Positions 46,839 through 58,207 of a stretch of DNA of 64,000 nucleotides are shown here, in pieces; position 1 is the stretch's first letter, and each line of letters begins with the position of its first letter. The position numbers and the translations under genes are program-made. Under the pieces are notes generated by a model. The model did no database searches, was not told where the DNA came from, and saw only the letters and a list, made by a program, of their open reading frames with translations. Location of the stretch: positions 26,877,211-26,941,210 of the forward strand of contig NC_134398.1 in assembly GCF_050003625.1 (NCBI RefSeq), read 5' to 3'. The DNA comes from Haematobia irritans (taxonomy: Eukaryota; Arthropoda; Insecta; Diptera; Muscidae).

Positions 46839-47960
46839 AAAATACTCATAGCAATTTATGATTAAAAAATACTCACACTAGTAAGTGTTTTTTTATAGGT
46901 CCATAATCACTCTTACGAATTAGTATTTTTAATTCGTAAATACTTGTGAATAATAGGAATATGGTGGTCATATGAGCATTTATGGGATCACCACGCTTGT
47001 TTTTAAGATGGTCTAATTTACAGCACAACATTTTTGCCATTTGTATAAGTAATTTTCAACTTTTGTGTATTTTTTGAGTCACAAACATTGTAATCAAAAA
47101 TAATTTTTCCATCATACAGAAATAAAACTCTAATGGAATTAAATGTTTATCATATGAGTATTTATGTGTCATAAATACTCATAAAAATGAAGTTTTTTTT
47201 AATGTCATGTCACGAGTATCTAAATATGAGTCATAAACAAATACTCACATTAATGAGTATTTTTTATTTGTAAATACTCATACAAATGAGTATTATTAAG
47301 TTATAATTACCCCTGAGTACTAATATAATGATTGTGTTTAAATATGTTCTGGTTTAACATTTATGATTCGCAAAGTTATTTAAAGTTTGACAGATATGAA
47401 ATGGTCCAATATAATCCATCTACGGACTACGGAATTTCATTTGTTAAGATGTACGGATACTCGTATCAACGAGTATTTAAAAACTACTTATACCAATGAG
47501 TATTTACGAATAAAAAATACTCACACTAGTAAGTATTTTTGTTTTGTTCCATAATCTATCATACAAATAAGAAGTTTTAAGTCGTAAATATCTCTGAGTA
47601 ATAGAAATGTGGTGGTCACATGAGTATTTATGTGACTGATGTGTTGAAGATGGTCTGGTTTATCTTTCCTTTTCAGATACGAATTTCTAATTCGCACAAC
47701 ACAACATTTTCGACATTTGTATAAGTAATTTGCAACTTGTCAGTATTTCTGGAGCCACAAATATTGTGATCGAAACCAGTTTTTATTTCATACAGAAGTA
47801 AAAGTCTATTCGACTTAAATATGAGAACGTATGAGCCATCAATATTCATACCAATGAGTGTTTTAACTCATAAATGAGTATGTCATGGTTATTACCGAGT
47901 ATCCATGAGTCATCAATACTCATACCAATGAGTATTTTTGTTTTTCTGTACTGTAATGAG
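46839..47960 (+). repeat. ATACTCAT repeat R5, second and third units
   Basis: Two long units, each ending in several ATACTCAT...ATGAGTAT motifs. The unit cores match each other: gtggtcatatgagcatttatg near 46970 with gtggtcacatgagtatttatg near 47610, then catttgtataagtaatttt with catttgtataagtaatttg, an offset of about 650-680 bp. No coding frame. Confidence 0.65.
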
Positions 47961-48106
47961 AATACCAAAGTCGACTCTTCAATTTTTAAATTTTAATAAG
48001 TCGACTGGTTGGCTTTTTGTAGAAGTTGACTTTTTCCAAATGTAAGAAAATTAACTTATCGAGGTTTCGGCTATTTTAATTTTGGAAAAGTCGGCTTGTG
48101 ACCACG

Positions 48107-49943
48107 GTTGCCACAATGGGTAGAATTTACCAAAAATGAAAGATTTTTTACTGTTTGTTAGATTGGTAGAATTCTTGATGTTTTTGTATATTTTGCAGAA
48201 TAATCCTCTGCAACTAAAAGGTACTTTATAAATAAATGAAATTTTGACAGCATTTTTCTATAGAAATAACATTTTGACAAAATTTTCAATAGAAATAAAA
48301 TTTTGACAAAATTTTCTATAGAAATAAAATGTTGGCAAAATTTTCTATAGAATAAAAATTTTTACAAAATTTTCTATAGAAATAAAATTTTTCAAAATTT
48401 TCTATAGAAATAAAATTTTTCAAAATTTTCAATAGAAATAAAATTTTACAAAATTTTCACTAGAAATAAAATTTTGACAAAATTTTTGTAGAAATACAAT
48501 TATGACAAAATTTTCTATAAAAACCAAATTTTGACAAAATTTCCTATAGAAATAAAATTTTTACAAAATTTTCTATAGAAAGAAAATTTTAACAAAATTT
48601 TTTATAGAAATAATGTTTTGTCAAAATTTTTTATAGAAATACAATTTTGACAAAATTTTCTATAAAAATAGTATTTTTAACAAAATTTTCTATAGAAATA
48701 AAATTTTGACAAAATTTTCTATATAAAAAAAATTGACAAAATTTTCCGTAGAAATAAAATTTTGAAACAAAATTTTCAATAGAAATAATATTTTGAAAAA
48801 ATTTTCTATGGAAATAAAATTTTAACAAAATTTTCTATGGAAATAACATTTAGACAAAATGTTCTATAGAAATAAAATGTTGGCAAAATTTTCTATAGAA
48901 ATAAAATTTTTACAAAATTTTTTATAGAATTAAAATTTTCACATAATTTTCTATAGAAATAAAATGTTGGCAAAATTTTCTATAGAAATAAAAATCTGAC
49001 AAAATTTTCTATAGATATAAAAATTTGACCGAATTTTCTATAGAAATAACATTTATGACAAAATTTTCTATAGAAATAGTTTTTACAAAATGCTCGATAG
49101 AAATAAAATGTTGTCAAATAAATAGAAATACTATTTTGTCAAATAAATAGAAATACTATTTTGTCAAAAAAAAGAAATAAAATTTTTACAAAATCTTCTA
49201 CAGAAATAAAATTTTGACAAAATATTCTATGGAAATAAAATTTTGACAAAATATTCTATGGAAATAAAATTTTGACAAAATTTTCTATAGAAATAAATGG
49301 TGGCAAAATTTTCTATAGAATAACAATTTTGACAAAATTATATATAGAAATAACATTTTTGACAAAATTTTCTATACAAATAAAATTTTACAAAATTTTC
49401 AATAGAAATAAATTTTACAAAATGTGAATAGAAATAAAATTTTGACAAAATTTTCTATAAAAATAAAATTTTGACAAAATTTTCTATAGAAATAAAAATT
49501 TGACAAAATTTTCTATAGAAATAAAGTTTTGACAAAATTTTCTATAGAAATAAAATTTTGACAAAATTTTCTATAGAAATAAAATTTTGACAAAATTTTC
49601 TATAGAAATAAAATTTTCTATAGAAATAAAATTTTGACAAAATGTTATATAGAAATAAAATTTTGACAAAATTTTCTATAGAAATAAAATTTTAACAAAA
49701 TCTTCTATAGAAATAAAATTTAGACAGATTTTTTTATAGAAATAAAATTTGACATAATTTTCTATAGAAATAAAATGGTTGACCAAATTTTCTACAGAAA
49801 TAAAATTTTGACAAAATTTTCTACATAAATAAAATTTTGACAAAATATTCTTTAGAATAAAATGTTGCAAAATATTTTTTTTCGAAATTTTGTATTAAAG
49901 CTTCTTAAAATTTTGGTAGATTATTTTTGGCTCAAATAGCAAC
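48107..49943 (-). mobile_element. 29-bp minisatellite element (J), both ends present
   Basis: The left end is GTTGCCACAATGGGTAGAAT with the GGTAGA block (end I); the right end is GGTAGATTATTTTTGGCTC, then ATAGCAAC (end II, two changes). About 55 units in GAC orientation lie between. It lies on the 3' side of the NCKX exon on the transcribed strand, complementary in orientation to the array at 52297-57045. Confidence 0.8.
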
Positions 49944-51247
49944 TGTGCTTGATACTCTTTACCAAAATGTGCTTTTGAAGTTATGACATTTCACTCTGTG
50001 ATTTGTAACTTTCTCATTTTATTTCAAAAGCGATTTTTCGATTTCTGCGTAGATGTTGGTCGGTTAGGAGGATTAGCCAAAAATAAAATTAGATTGGTCG
50101 ATTTTATATATAAAAAATGTATTAGTCGAGTTTGAGGCGACTTCGACATCTCTTGAAATATAGTCGATTTCAATTTTTGTTGTCCTAATTCCCAATAAAA
50201 TATTTAAGGATTAAATGTATCAAAAAAATGCATTATTAAATTAAACAATTGGCTTATTGGATTATTCCTCCAACAAGATTATTCCTCTAACAAAACAAGC
50301 TTTAGGAATAAGTGTCCTAGAAACACCACCCATTTGCGTTTATCCCAAAACTGGATTATTTTTATTATTTTTGTTTATACTAGAAATATATTTTTATTAT
50401 TTATTATTATGATCAAATTAAAATCCATATCTAATCCCTTATCCCAATATTGAAAAACTAATTATTTTAATGTTATAAAAAATTCGTGTTTGTTTTTTCT
50501 CTAAAGAAAATCTATGGCAGTACTTGATAAAACTTAATTGAGAGAAATGGGGGAAAAAAAACAATTTTAATATAATAAAGAGAGTATAATAACACTAAAA
50601 TAAATGGCATATGAATATTTAAATACGTTCTTTAAGTTTTTTACGAATCGAAAAAAATGGCAAATAAAAATAGACAATTTGTTTTACATTTAAACACTAA
50701 AACATGCATTTGGCAAGAAGTGCAGTTTGTTAAAAAATAGAACTCAAAAAATTTGATATAAATCAAAAATTAATAGAAAGTAATTTTAAAAATATTAGAA
50801 AATAAAAACAAATTAAACAAAATTAAAATCATATAAAACCCAATTGTAATGGCCAAATATTTAATGAAAATTTTAAAAAATAAATTTAACTAAAACAAAT
50901 CTTTTCCTCTTTTTAATGAAAAATGTTATAACATCATTTTACTAAATTTTATATTTTTTTAAAAGGAAAAGTTTTTATTATTATATTTTTAAAATTTAAT
51001 AATATTTTGCCTTTAAATTAATAATTAACCAAAGAAAAAGTGACAACGGTTTTTTTCGTACTATGAACAAAATACAGCATCATTCAAGTGATGTTTTTTT
51101 TTGTTGTTTTGCTTCAATTCAATAAATTGTTGTTGTTTTATGTTTTTAATTCTAAATTCAAATTTTTGAATTGGATTTTTGTTTGCAATTTGTTTATTTT
51201 TTTTTGCTTGCTTGCTCATTTTAATCAAAAAAACTTCCCAACTACTT
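49944..51247. other. Intron sequence downstream of the NCKX exon
   Basis: AT-rich, A-biased on the plus strand, with no further exon recognised. The in-frame extension of the exon past the donor site (51061-51249, minus) turns into Lys/Asn/Gln-rich sequence, as expected for intron read-through. Confidence 0.6.
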
Positions 51248-51249
51248 AC
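51244..51249 (-). promoter_or_regulatory. 5' splice donor of the NCKX exon
   Basis: On the minus strand the exon ends ATGCCAGCA and is followed by GTAAGT, a perfect consensus donor starting at 51249. The exon ends in phase 0, after the codon for Ala 203 of the exon-encoded segment. Confidence 0.85.
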
Positions 51250-51860
51250 TGCTGGCATAAGCTGATCTGTACTTCTGACGCGAGTCACCTTATTTTTCGT
51301 TATCAGCTTCTTTACACAGGATTCCACTTGAACGTTCCATTTCATGAAGCCCACATAGGCAATGTAAATGCTAAACAGGATAAGCGCCTCCCACCACCAG
51401 ATGCGGTTGTCGCGAAAAAAGTAAATCAGCACCAGCAAACTTACACTGTAGAATGTGCAATCGCGAAACAGGGGCCACCAGGTTAGCGATAACACTGTTC
51501 GCGAAAACAGCGCACACATACCGATGACGAAGAGTATGTTGAAGACAGCCGAGCCGACAATTGTACCGATACCAACATCGTCGAAGGACACAAAAACGCC
51601 AATAACGCTGGTGAATAATTCAGGCGCACTACCGCCGGCCGCCATAAATGTGGCACCGGCCACATCATCGGTAATGCCAAGTTTTTCGATGATCACATCC
51701 AGGGAAGGCACAAAGAATTCATCGCAAACGATGGCCAAGGCTACGAACATGTATATCACACCGATAATATGGCATATAACGGCACCATTCTCCAGTTGTT
51801 CTTTGGTGAAGAGATCCGTGGGGAAGAGCGGTGTTTTTATTGTTTCGTTCTTGTGGGTTC
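51250..51860 (-). CDS. Nckx30C: Internal exon of a K+-dependent Na+/Ca2+ exchanger (NCKX, SLC24 type), alpha-1 region
   Basis: A 611-bp exon: the first two bases finish a split codon, then 203 codons. The product would exchange Na+ for Ca2+ and K+ across the plasma membrane. Numbered from the first whole codon, a membrane segment lies at about 26-45, followed by [13 protein letters not shown]. The alpha-1 repeat follows, with [12 protein letters not shown] (73-84) and [14 protein letters not shown] (96-109); Glu80 corresponds to the acidic residue known to be essential in vertebrate NCKX2. Further hydrophobic segments lie at about 108-118, 135-148 and 155-172. The tail, [15 protein letters not shown], begins the cytoplasmic loop. 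From memory the sequence is nearly identical to Drosophila Nckx30C, so I use that symbol. The N-terminal part, the rest of the loop and the alpha-2 repeat are not in this exon and were not found in the window. Higher GC than its surroundings; plus-strand frames over it are shadows. Confidence 0.93.
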
Positions 51861-51882
51861 CTGCAAAGAGAAGAGAGAAAAA
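51861..51882 (-). promoter_or_regulatory. 3' splice acceptor of the NCKX exon
   Basis: Minus-strand reading gives a pyrimidine tract TCTCTCTTCTCTTTGCAG immediately before the exon's first base at 51860. The AG is at 51862-51861. Confidence 0.88.
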
Positions 51883-52296
51883 ATGAATTTTGTGGTTAAT
51901 AAAAATATAAACTACAAAAATGAAAATTAAAAAGAATTATTTTTTTGTTAATAATTAAGAATTTTTTTTCTTAAGCATATTTGGGAGTTTTCCTTCCTTT
52001 TAAAAATTAAAAAAAAAAATGAAGACTGACAAAAATTCTGGCTTACATTTTGTGGGATTTACTTACTGTGTATAAAACACAGCAAGGACAAATAAAATAT
52101 TAGACATTTCCAAAAAAAAAAAATATTTGAAAAAAGTACCGACTTAGATTTTGCTAGAAAATATCGCCTAATATTATTGAAAACATCTCTACGTATACGT
52201 AGAGAAGGAATATGATCACCTCAAACATGTTTCAAGAGCAAAATGTTATTTTTGTATGGTGGCCAGTAGGCGGATGAATATGTAGTCAAGGGCAGC
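51883..52296. other. Intron sequence upstream of the NCKX exon
   Basis: AT-rich intron DNA between the acceptor and the 29-bp element. A short inverted motif ctctacgtatacgtagag lies at 52189-52206. No exon seen. Confidence 0.6.
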
Positions 52297-54963
52297 GTTG
52301 TCACAATAAATTTTTATTTTGGTCCAACATTTTTCCAAAATTGGACCAAAATTTTATTTCTATAGAAAATTTTGTCACAATTTTATTTCTATAGAAAATT
52401 TTGTCAAAATTTTATTTCTGTGGAAAATGTTGTCAAATTTTATTCCTAAAGAAAATTTTGCCAAAATTTTATTTCTATAGAAAATTTTGTCCAAATTGTA
52501 CTTCTATAGAAAATTTTGTCAAAATTTTATTTCTATAGAAAATTTTGTTAAAATGTTATTTCTATAGAAAATTTTTTCAAAATTTTATTTCTATAGAAAA
52601 GTTTGTCAAAATTTTATTTCTATAGGAAATTTTTGCTAAAATTTTACTTCTATAGAAAATGTTGTCAAAATTTTATTTCCATAGAAAATTGTGTCAAAAC
52701 TTTATTTCTATAGAAAATTTTGTTAAAATTTTATTTCTATAGAAAATTTTGTCAAATTTTTATTTCTATAGAAAATTTTTTCAAAATTTTATTTCTGTAG
52801 AAAATTTTGTCAAATTTTATTTCTAAAGAAAATTTTGTCAAAATTTTATTTCCATAGAAAATTTTGTCAAAATTTTATTTCTATAGAAAATTTTGTCAAC
52901 ATTTTATTTTTATAGAAAATTTTGTCAAATTTTACTTCTATAGAAAATTTTGTTAAAATTTTATTTCTAAAGAAAATTGTGTCAAAATTTTATTTCTATA
53001 GAAAATTTTGTCAAATTTTATTTCTATAGAAAATTGTGTCAACATTTTATTTTTATAGAAAATTTTGTCAAATTTTATTTCTATGGAAAATTTTGTCAAA
53101 TTTTATTTCCATAGAAAATTTTGTCAAAATTGTATTTCCATAGAAAATTTTGTCAACATTTTATTTCTATAGAAAATTTTGTCAACATTTTATTTTTATA
53201 GAAAATTTTGTCAAATTTTATTTCTATAGAAAATTTTGTTAAAATTTTATTTCTATAGAAAATTTTGTCAAAATTTTATTTCTATAGAAAATTTTGTTAA
53301 AATTTTATTTCTATAGAAAATTTTGTCAAAATTTTATTTCTATTGAAAATTTTTTTAAAATTTTATTTCTGTAGAAAATTTTGTCAAATTTTATTTCTAA
53401 AGAAAATTTTGTCAACATTTTATTTCCATAGAAAATGTTGTCAACATTTTATTTCTCTAGAAAATTTTGTCAACATTTTCTTTTTATAGAAAATTTTGTC
53501 AAATTTTATTTCTATAGAAAATTTTGTCAAATTTTATTTCTATAGAAAATTGTGTCAACATTTTATTTTTATAGAAAATTGTGTCAAAATTTTATTTCTA
53601 TGGAAAATTTTGTCAAATTTTATTTCCATAGAAAATTTTGTCAAAATTGTATTTCCATAGAAAATTTTGTCAACATTTTATTTCTATAGAAAATTTTGTC
53701 AACATTTTATTTTTATAGAAAATTTTGTCAAATTTTATTTCTATAGAAAATTTTGTTAAAATTTTATTTCTATAGAAAATTTTGTCAAAATTTTATTTCT
53801 ATAGAAAATTTTGTTAAAATTTTATTTCTATAGAAAATTTTGTCAAAATTTTATTTCTATTGAAAATTTTTTTAAAATTTTATTTCTGTAGAAAATTTTG
53901 TCAAATTTTATTTCTAAAGAAAATTTTGTCAACATTTTATTTCCATAGAAAATGTTGTCAACATTTTATTTCTCTAGAAAATTTTGTCAACATTTTCTTT
54001 TTATAGAAAATTTTGTCAAATTTTATTTCTATAGAAAATTTTGTCGAAAATGTTATTTCTAAAGAACATTTTCTGAAAAATGTCATTTCTATTGAAAATT
54101 TTGTCAACATTTTATTTTTATAGAAATTTTTGTCAAAAATTTTATTTCTATCGAAAATTTTGTTAAAATTTTATTTCTATAAAAAATTTTGTCAAAAATG
54201 TTATTTCTATATAAAATTTTATCGAAAATGTTATTTCTAAAGACCATTTTGTGAAAAATGTCATTTTTATAGAAAATTTTGTCAACATTTTATTTTTATA
54301 GAAAATTTTGTCAAAATTTTATTTCTATAGAAAATTTTTGCTAAAATTTTATTTCTATAGAAAATTTTGTCAATTTTTTTTTGTACAGAAAAATTTTCAA
54401 AATTTTATTTCTATAGAAAATTTTGTCAAAATTTTATTTCCATAGAAAATTGTGTCAAAATTTTATTTCCATAGAAAATTTTGTTACAATTTTATTTCCA
54501 TAGAAAATTTTGTCAAGAATGTTATTTCTGTAGAAACTTTTGTCAAAATTTTATTTCTATAGAAAATGTTGTCAATTTTTTTTTGTACAGAAAAATTTTC
54601 AAAATTTTATTTGTATCGAAAATTTTGTCAAAATTTTATTTCCATAGAAAATTGTGTCAAAATTTTATTTCCATAGAAAATTTTGTTAAAATTTTATTTC
54701 TATAGAAAATTTTGTCAAAACTGTTATTTCTTTAGAACATTTTGTCAAAAATGTTATTTCTATAGAAAATTTTGTCAAACATGTTCTTTCTATCGAAAAT
54801 TTCGTCAAAAATGTTATTTCTATAGAAGATTTTGTCATAAATGTTATTTCTGCAGAAAATTTTGTCAACATTTTATTTTTATAGAAAAAAATTTACTTCT
54901 ATAGAAAATTTTGTCAAAATTTTATTTTTATACAAAATTTTATTTCCATAGAAAATGTTGTTA

Positions 54964-55276
54964 ACACCTTGGTGAAATGGTTATCACGCCCGTCTAGCAT
55001 ACACAAGGTCGTGGGTTCGATTCCTGCTTCGATCCCACCTCAGTAATGCTGGTGACATTTCTGAGGGTTTCAAAGCTTCTCTAAGTAGTTTCACTGCAAT
55101 GTGGAACGCCGTTCGGACTCGGCTATAAAAAGGAGGTCCCTTGTCATTGAGCTTCACATGGAATCGGGCAGCACTCACTGATAAGAGAGAAGTTCACCAA
55201 TGTGGTATCACAATGGACTGAATAGTCTAAGTGAGCCTGATACATCGGGCTGCCACCTAACCTAACCTAACCTAAC
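54964..55276 (+). mobile_element. tRNA-derived SINE, family 1, long form
   Basis: Begins with the A-box region (ccttggtgaaatggttatc), has a B box GGTTCGATTC (55014-55023), and contains an extra core (gccgttcggactcggctat, then ggaggtcccttgtcattgag) absent from the 40784 copy. It ends in CCTAACCTAACCTAACC. Possible short target duplication TAACA. The minus-strand 64-codon frame is not a gene. Confidence 0.85.
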
Positions 55277-55598
55277 ATTTTATTTCCATAGAAAATTTTG
55301 TCAAAAATGTTATTTCTATAGAAAATTTTGTCAAAATTTTATTTCTATAGAAGATTTTGTCAATATTTTATTTTTTTAGAAAAGTTTCTCAAAATTTTAC
55401 TTCTATAGAAAATTTTGTCAAAATTTTATTTCTATAGAAAATTTCATTTCCATAGAAAATTTTGTTAAAATTTTATTTCCATAGAAAATTTTGTCAAAAA
55501 TGTTATTTCTATAGAAAATTTTGTCAAAATTTTATTTCTATAGAAAATTTTGTCAATATTTTATTTTTATAGAAAAGTTTCTCAAAATTTTACTTCTA

Positions 55599-56557
55599 CA
55601 CGGATGAAAAAGACTGTTTTTCATATGTTTGGCTATAAACATTATATGTTTGGAACACAATATTTTTGAGTGCAAGCATATAATATTCATAAACTAGCAT
55701 AACATGTTTGGGACATATATGTTAATATGTTAGAACATATTATGTTTGGGACATAAAATTTTTGTAAATATAATATGCTTGGATGCAAACATATATTTAT
55801 TTAGAAATAGCCTATAAACATATATGTGTTTAGTAGCTTGGAGCGCTATTTAACAGGGAGCGATATTGAATTAAGTTGGTGGTTGTTGCTTGTTATTACA
55901 AAATTAACATTTTATTTTCCCTTGGGCAATTGATCAGCTACTTCTTTGATCCTTACAAACTGTGTGGTCCGCTGTTCGAATCCCCGTCCGGCAAAAGGTA
56001 AAATTAAAATAAAAAAAAATCATAAAATTGAATAATTTCTTCTACAATGTTTGTATTACAGAAAAAGGTGCTAAGAACTAAAAAATCTCGTGGAAGTGAG
56101 AAAGATGTGAGGGAATATACAATTAGGCAGAAACAAAATTTTGAGCATTCAGGTCGAAAACCTATGTTGTTAGCACCTATATTACCTGTTTATTTTCATA
56201 ACTCATTACGATTGTAAATATATAAATAAATAAAATTTTGAGCACAATATTGTTTGGGAGATTTTTTTTAAGCATATAATATTTTTGGGTGCAAAATGCT
56301 TCCAAACATATTATATGTTCACATAATAACATATTGTTTTTTGGAAGACAACATTATTGAATTTGGATGCAAAAATACAAAATGTTTGGAACTTAGACTA
56401 TCCAAACATATATTGTTTAGACCAATATGCTTTCAAACATATTATATATTGGAAGAGATCAAACATATAAATGTTTGGGCAATACCCAAAAATGTATATG
56501 CTTGAAGCAAAATATGTTTGGGAGTATATGTTACAGAAGCGATTTTTTGTGAGGGTG
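55599..56557. mobile_element. MITE-1, TA target duplication, Tc1/mariner-like
   Basis: Inserted exactly in the TATA of one 29-bp unit: the flanks read ttcTA | CACGGATGAAAAAG ... GTGAGGGTG | TAtag, restoring ttcTATAG when removed with one TA. Terminal repeats CACGGATGAAAAAG and CACCCTCACAAAAAA are imperfectly inverted. The interior is full of AACATAT/ATATGTTTGG motifs in both orientations, so it folds on itself. It carries a tRNA-like segment (55931-56145) in its middle. No transposase frame. Confidence 0.85.
55931..56145 (+). mobile_element. SINE-2 / tRNA-like segment inside MITE-1
   Basis: Matches 58208-58425: gtggtccgctgttcgaatcc (B-box-like), ccgtccggcaaaaggtaaaa, taatttcttctacaatgttt and ctcgtggaagtgagaaagat. 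The A-box half is degraded. No target duplication was found. Confidence 0.7.
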
Positions 56558-57045
56558 TATAGAAAATTTTGTCAAAATTTTATTTCTATAGAAAATTTCA
56601 TTTCCATAGAAAATTTTGTCAAATTTCTATTTTATAGAAAATGTTAAAATTTTATTTCTATAGAAAATTTAGTCGAAATTCTAAAAAAAATCAAAATTCT
56701 TTTTAAAGAAAATGTTGTTAAAATTTTATTTCTATAGAAAATTATCGCAACATTTTACTTATATATAAAATTTTTAAAAATGTTTCTTCCTATACAAAAT
56801 TTTTGCATGTCTAATAAATTTTTCTTAAGTTTACTTCTGTACAAAATTTTGACAAAATTTTATTTCAATAGAAAGTTTTGTTAAAATTTTATTTCCATAG
56901 AAATTATTGTCCAAATTTTATTTCTGCAGAAAATTTTGTCAAAATTTTATTCTTGTAGAAAATTAAAAAAAAAACCGATTTGACAAAAAAAAATGGACCA
57001 AAATCAACCAAATTCCATGGACCAAAATCAACCATCGGACCAAAT

Positions 57046-57719
57046 TAAAAATGAATAATTTTTTTAGTATATTCAAAACTAAAATTAGAATATTTCTAGC
57101 AATGACAAAAATTATGACATAATTTTTTTGTAATCACTCAATTATCAAATAATATCCAGTATTCTGGAGTGACGTTATCAACATAAAAATTTCAGTTACA
57201 AATTGACTGAATGAAATTCAAATTTCATTATTCATCAACCTCGAACTATCTCAGAACAATAATAAATTGCTGTTTCATAGAACTTTTGTTTTTATTTCGC
57301 TTTTAAAAATATGACTAATATGTTTTATCCCTGGATAACATTATAATATTCTCAAACGAATGCATGTGATTTATTTCGAACAGAAAAAAAAAAACAGAAC
57401 CATACAGTATAAAAAGAAAATCAAAAGATAAAAACGCATGTCGAACAGATAAGATGTATAGTGTTGAGGTTTTGTGGTATTAGAAATTAGCAGTAAATTA
57501 TTTTTATTTTTCTAACTTAAGGAAAATAATTAGAAACAGAACAATACTTGTGTTAAATTTGAAGTCGATTGAACTAAAATTGCGACCTAGACTTTGATTA
57601 CAAAAATGTAATCACAGACAGACGGACGGACGGACATATCTAGATGGAGTCAGGGGCCGGCCTCGAGCAATATTGCCAAAGAGACCAAATGTCTATCTCG
57701 TCTCTTTCTGGATGTTGTA
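57046..57719. other. Low-copy DNA, then a TAATACCC family-3 fragment
   Basis: Up to about 57530 nothing is recognised. From about 57540 to 57719 the sequence resembles the inner head of a TATACCC-type element (attacaaaaatgtaatcac, an ACGG tract at 57620-57634, tctagatggagtcagg). It continues across MITE-2 at 58605 with atatgaactaacttataata. Confidence 0.5.
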
Positions 57720-58021
57720 CACGCAAAGAAAAAAAAACGTTTTTCTTTTGTTAGAGTTTTTTGAATTGCTTCGAAAATTTTAAACTTTTATCACCAAAAA
57801 AAATCGTTTGTTACACAATTTTTATCTGTTCAATAAAAAAAGTTATTTTTGAAACAACAACACAGTCCATTTCGTTTATATCAAACACTGTTCTTTTCTG
57901 ACTTTAGGTCTTTAATAACACACATTTTACATTTCAAAATTTAATATACTACAATGTAATGTTGAACATTTTTTTCGGAATCTTCCGAACATATCTGGAA
58001 TATATGTAAAAAAAAAAAAAC

Positions 58022-58100
58022 TTTGGTCGAAGCAGGGATCGAACCCACGATCCTTGGCATGCAAGTCGGACGTAGCAACCACTGCTCCACGGTGCCAAAC
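58022..58100 (-). mobile_element. tRNA-like segment (SINE family-1 head) in MITE-2
   Basis: On the minus strand: TTGGCACCGTGGAGCAGTGG, a middle stretch with TTGCATGCCAAGG, and a B box GTGGGTTCGATCCCTGC. This matches the head of SINE family 1 but no family-1 body follows. It lacks an acceptor stem pairing well enough for a functional tRNA, so I call it SINE-derived. Confidence 0.7.
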
Positions 58101-58207
58101 TAAATGTTTGTTTCTGTTAAATAAACTTTGTTTATTCGGTTCGTGGGCGCCGCAAGCTATGCTATATAAATATAACTTATATGGATATTTATCTATTGAT
58201 GACCATA

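Larger units (their letters stand above)
52297..57045 (+). mobile_element. Long 29-bp minisatellite element (K), variant ends
   Basis: The left end is GTTGTCACAATAAATTTTTA, then inverted TTGGTCCAA/TTGGACCAA; the right end has repeated ATGGACCAAAATCAACC and TCGGACCAAATT, so this copy's ends share an inverted TTTGGTCC motif and differ from ends I and II. About 120 units in GTC orientation, many 28 bp long. Segment 53070-53530 is repeated almost exactly at 53590-54050 (offset 517 bp). It holds a SINE (54964-55276) and a MITE (55599-56557). Confidence 0.75.

Noticed and set aside
51088..51886. Plus-strand frames of 132 and 143 codons
   Set aside because: They are antisense shadows of the NCKX exon, whose frame, splice sites and motifs are clear on the minus strand.
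54964..55276. Possible tRNA gene with A and B boxes (also at 41.0, 58.06 and 58.25 kb)
   Set aside because: The acceptor and anticodon stems do not pair properly and SINE bodies or tails follow in the better copies. These are tRNA-derived retroposons.
55260..55276. CCTAA repeats as interstitial telomere sequence
   Set aside because: Only a few copies, always at the 3' end of a SINE; true flies lack this telomere repeat. Read as a SINE tail.
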